Assembly (NCBI GenBank): GCA_003243865.1
Contig: QHBQ01000182.1
Coordinates: 2,574-9,689, forward strand
Length of the DNA: 7,116 nt
Direction: 5' to 3'
Origin: Candidatus Chloroheliales bacterium
GTDB taxonomy: Bacteria > Chloroflexota > Chloroflexia > QHBQ01
Shown: positions 5,174 to 7,116 of the stretch, piece by piece
How positions within the stretch are numbered: the stretch's first letter is position 1
Layout: every line of letters starts with the position of its first letter
Translations under genes and position numbers: made by a program
Notes under the pieces: generated by a model
Seen by the model: the letters and a program-made list of their open reading frames with translations, nothing else
What the model was told of the DNA's origin: nothing
Databases searched by the model: none

Positions 5174-6082
5174 ATGATTTTGATTGCTGGGGGTAGTGGC
5201 CGCCTGGGGTCGCAAATCGTGCGCCTACTGACGGGGCGGGGGTTGCCAGTGCGGATCCTGGCACGTGACGTAGGGCGTGCTGGACATCTGCAAGGGCCGC
5301 TGGTGGAAATCGTATCCGGCGACGTGCGCGACATAGAGGCGATCAGGCGGGCGATGACCGGGGTGGATACGGTCATCTCAGCCGTGCATGGGTTTGTAGG
5401 GACAGGAGATGACAGCCCTCGTACGGTGGACGGGGAAGGCAATAGCAACCTGATTCGCGCCGCGCAAGCGGAAGGTGTCGCGCACTTCATCCTGATGTCA
5501 ATCCTGGGCGCTGCGCCCGACCATCCGACCGAACTCTTCCGCATGAAGTACCAGGCCGAACAGCAGTTGCGGGCCAGCGGCCTGGCTTGGACAATTATCC
5601 GACCCAGCGCGTACATGGAAACCTGGGCCGATCTGATCGGGCAGCCGCTGGTCAAAACCGGCAAGACCCAGATTTTTGGCCGGGGTGATAACCCGATCAA
5701 CTTCGTTTCAGTCTACGATGTGGCCCGCTACGTCGAACTCGCCGTCGTGGACCCCGCCATGAGAGGTGTGCTAGTCGAGGTGGGCGGACCAGAGAACCTG
5801 AACATGCGGCAGGTGGTGCAGAAGTTCGAGATGGTCCTCGGAAAAGCTGGCACAATCAGCGCGATACCCCGACCGATGATGCGGCTAATGGCGGTGCTGA
5901 TGCGGCCAGTGAATCCGCGGCTAGCCCGCCAGATCCAGATAGCAATCGTTATGGACACTGCGGACATGGCGTTCGACCCTACCAGCACGCAACGCACTTA
6001 CCCGGCGATTGCTCTCACCAGCTGGTCCGACGTGATCCAGCGCGACTATCTCAACGTGACACTCAGCGCTGCGCTGAAGTGA
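5174..6082 (+). CDS. NmrA-like NAD(P)-binding Rossmann-fold protein (atypical SDR)
   Basis: This 302-residue protein begins directly with the dinucleotide-binding loop MILIAGGSGRLGSQIVRLL (GGSGRLG at 6-12). The next strand ends in RILARD (27-32), whose Arg suggests NADP(H) preference. GDVRD (49-53) and VDTVISAVHG (64-73) follow, as in NmrA/HSCARG and complex-I 39-kDa-like atypical SDRs. KYQAEQQLRASGLAWTIIRPSAYMETW (125-151) is the family's characteristic middle segment with K125, the SGL-WTIIRP strand and RPSAY. FVSVYDVARYV (177-187) follows. Classical SDR YxxxK catalysis is not apparent, so it may be a reductase, isomerase or a redox sensor. The start is well supported by GAGGAG (5161-5166) at 7-nt spacing. 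It lies between the SnoaL-like and DUF1330 genes and is probably co-transcribed with both. No signal peptide; a moderately hydrophobic stretch (235-260) is not a clear membrane span. Confidence 0.87.
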   Translation: MILIAGGSGRLGSQIVRLLTGRGLPVRILARDVGRAGHLQGPLVEIVSGDVRDIEAIRRAMTGVDTVISAVHGFVGTGDDSPRTVDGEGNSNLIRAAQAEGVAHFILMSILGAAPDHPTELFRMKYQAEQQLRASGLAWTIIRPSAYMETWADLIGQPLVKTGKTQIFGRGDNPINFVSVYDVARYVELAVVDPAMRGVLVEVGGPENLNMRQVVQKFEMVLGKAGTISAIPRPMMRLMAVLMRPVNPRLARQIQIAIVMDTADMAFDPTSTQRTYPAIALTSWSDVIQRDYLNVTLSAALK

Positions 6083-6165
6083 GACATAGAGGATCTACTC
6101 GGTTCTGTGTCGTCTCACACCATCATACTCTAACCGCTAGAACAAGACTACTGGAGGTGCCTGTG

Positions 6166-6462
6166 ATGCCTGCCTACCTGATTACGAACGTCCGGTTCAT
6201 GAACCCGGAGAAGGCCCAAGAATATGGTCGCCAAGTGGCCATGACTATCGAGAAGTACGGAGGGCGCTATCTCGCCCGTGGGGGGTCGGTCGAAGCGGCC
6301 GAAGGGGACTGGCAGCTCCACTATATGGTCATCGTCGAGTTCCCTTCGCTGGAGCAGGCCAAACGCTGGTACGACTCGGACGAATATCGTCCGCTCAAGT
6401 CGCTGCGGCACGAGAATGCGGACTCGCAGATTGTCTTCGTGGAGGGCCTTCCGCCCAGCTAG
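6166..6462 (+). CDS. DUF1330 family small protein
   Basis: This 98-residue protein matches the DUF1330 (dimeric ferredoxin-like alpha+beta barrel) pattern: MPAYLITNVRFMNPEKAQEY at the start, then KYGGRYLARGGSVEAAEGDW, MVIVEFPSLEQAKRWYDSDEY and PLKSLRHENADSQIVFVEG. These are the family's hallmark segments. Function in the family is not established; related ABM-fold proteins include small monooxygenases and dehalogenase-like enzymes. The frame is open to an ATG at 6079 overlapping the NmrA stop, but the intervening 29 codons look non-coding. The ATG at 6166 has a GGAGG site (6153-6157) at 8-nt spacing and fits the family start, so it is chosen. It is 83 bp after the NmrA-like gene with no promoter seen between, so it is likely the last gene of the cassette, closed by the hairpin at 6539-6590. 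Confidence 0.88.
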   Translation: MPAYLITNVRFMNPEKAQEYGRQVAMTIEKYGGRYLARGGSVEAAEGDWQLHYMVIVEFPSLEQAKRWYDSDEYRPLKSLRHENADSQIVFVEGLPPS

Positions 6463-6538
6463 CCCGCTGATGAACCGCGCCTCCCTGCCAGCAGTAGAGG
6501 ACATCGCATCGCCGTGTCAACTACTAAGCGGCGCATAA

Positions 6539-6590
6539 GGATCTAATAATTGGCCCGGCTGGGCTATGCTTGCCGACTATTAGACCTTTT
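6539..6590 (+). terminator. hairpin terminator at the end of the DUF1330 cassette
   Basis: A stem of TCTAATAATTGGC (6542-6554) with GCCGACTATTAGA (6572-6584), extended by GG/CC across a one-base bulge, has one A-C mismatch and one G-U pair. It encloses an alternative inner GCCC-GGCT-GGGC stem and is followed by TTTT (6587-6590). It sits between convergent genes. On the minus strand the downstream T-run is poor, so it serves the plus-strand cassette best, with a possible weaker effect for the opposing gene. Confidence 0.65.
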
Positions 6591-6597
6591 GGGCAGG

Positions 6598-7116
6598 TCA
6601 GTTGATACCCTCATGCTTGCGCCGCGCCCGGCCCTGGGCGACGCCGACTGCGGTACTCATCGTTGCTGGTACGATGTAGTATGCAGCAACGCCCAACTCG
6701 GGGCCAATAATCAGGGTAGCGATAATTGACAGAGCAGCAGTGGTGGGCATCACTGCTATCTGCCAGGTGGTTAGCGGTATCTCATACGGCTTTACCTCTT
6801 TGGTGATTAGCCGATAACCGCGACTGGCATATAGCCACACCACAATAAGCAGCGTGCCGTTGATTACGTTGTTGCCGCTGTAGATAAGAATGGTGTTGAA
6901 GCCAGGGTCTTCGACCGTGTTGTACAGGCTGGCGGTGAAAGGCAGGGTAGTGATAAAGAGGAAGAAAACAAGGTTCAGCCAGAAGAAACCTTGGTCTATA
7001 AACTTGATACGGCGCATGATCTGGACGTGATTATACCAGTAGATACCAGCGGTGAGAAAGGTGATCGCGTAGAAAAAGAATTTGCTTAGGAAGTCACCAA
7101 GTATCGCAGCCATAAG
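6598..7116 (-). CDS. TMEM175/DUF1211-type integral membrane protein (5' end outside window)
   Basis: The visible 172 residues, including a Leu codon at the window edge, form a multi-pass membrane protein. Hydrophobic segments in order are FFFYAITFLTAGIYWYNH, GFFWLNLVFFLFITTLPFT, VINGTLLIVVWLYA, IAVMPTTAALSIIATLIIG and AAYYIVPATMSTAVGV, followed by a basic cytoplasmic tail RARRKHEGIN. The GIYWYNH, then WLNLVFFLFITTLPF order is characteristic of DUF1211 proteins, whose bacterial and human TMEM175 members are potassium-selective channels. The family's first helix with its FSDG filter motif is not present here; it should lie beyond 7116, because the frame stays open to the edge and the first in-window ATG (7113) would drop that helix. 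No gene on this strand lies close enough to suggest an operon. Channel activity is inferred from family only. Confidence 0.75.
   Translation of the reverse strand, partial: LMAAILGDFLSKFFFYAITFLTAGIYWYNHVQIMRRIKFIDQGFFWLNLVFFLFITTLPFTASLYNTVEDPGFNTILIYSGNNVINGTLLIVVWLYASRGYRLITKEVKPYEIPLTTWQIAVMPTTAALSIIATLIIGPELGVAAYYIVPATMSTAVGVAQGRARRKHEGIN

Noticed and set aside
4915..5700. Minus-strand ORF of 261 codons across the SnoaL and NmrA genes
   Set aside because: It spans two well-supported plus-strand genes and their intergenic gap, has no convincing family motif, and reads as an antisense shadow rich in Arg, Ser and Pro.
6079..6165. N-terminal extension of the DUF1330 protein starting at the ATG overlapping the NmrA stop
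   Set aside because: The 29 extra codons lack family similarity, and a well-placed GGAGG site points to the ATG at 6166.

Overview
The window looks like chromosomal DNA of a GC-rich free-living bacterium, most probably a filamentous member of the Chloroflexota (Chloroflexales-like). That placement is an inference from the gene types, GC-rich coding bias, good Shine-Dalgarno sites and sigma-70 type promoters; there is no rRNA or other marker gene. No tRNA, rRNA, complete insertion sequence or convincing CRISPR array was seen.

Left block, minus strand (1-1281): a chemotaxis-type signalling pair. cheW (503-1039) is followed by the start of cheA (434 to beyond position 1), which carries an Hpt domain with the phosphorylatable histidine. 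Upstream of cheW lies a promoter with consensus -35 and -10 boxes, and an unusually structured leader of about 208 nt. The leader region has two identical 37-bp direct repeats separated by exactly 37 bp, a perfect 14-bp inverted repeat 64 bp apart, and a competing local hairpin. One inverted-repeat arm could also pair with the cheW ribosome binding site. The leader may be a regulatory RNA, a small MITE-like insertion, or both.

Middle block, minus strand (1303-3904): a probable two-gene unit. A fused homocysteine S-methyltransferase/methylenetetrahydrofolate reductase (methionine and one-carbon metabolism) has its own sigma-70 promoter and is followed 81 bp later by a small twin-CBS-domain protein. 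A clear intrinsic terminator ends the unit. A 13-codon leader ORF with its own strong ribosome binding site overlaps the start of the CBS gene.

Right block (3927-6590): a TetR-family repressor gene (minus) is divergent from a three-gene plus-strand cassette: an NTF2/SnoaL-like protein, an NmrA-like NAD(P)-binding protein and a DUF1330 protein. The two promoters overlap almost base for base in the 82-bp gap, a typical local repressor-controlled arrangement. A hairpin terminator closes the cassette. The inducer and substrate cannot be read from the sequence.

Right edge (6598-7116, minus): the C-terminal part of a TMEM175/DUF1211-type membrane protein whose start lies outside the window.
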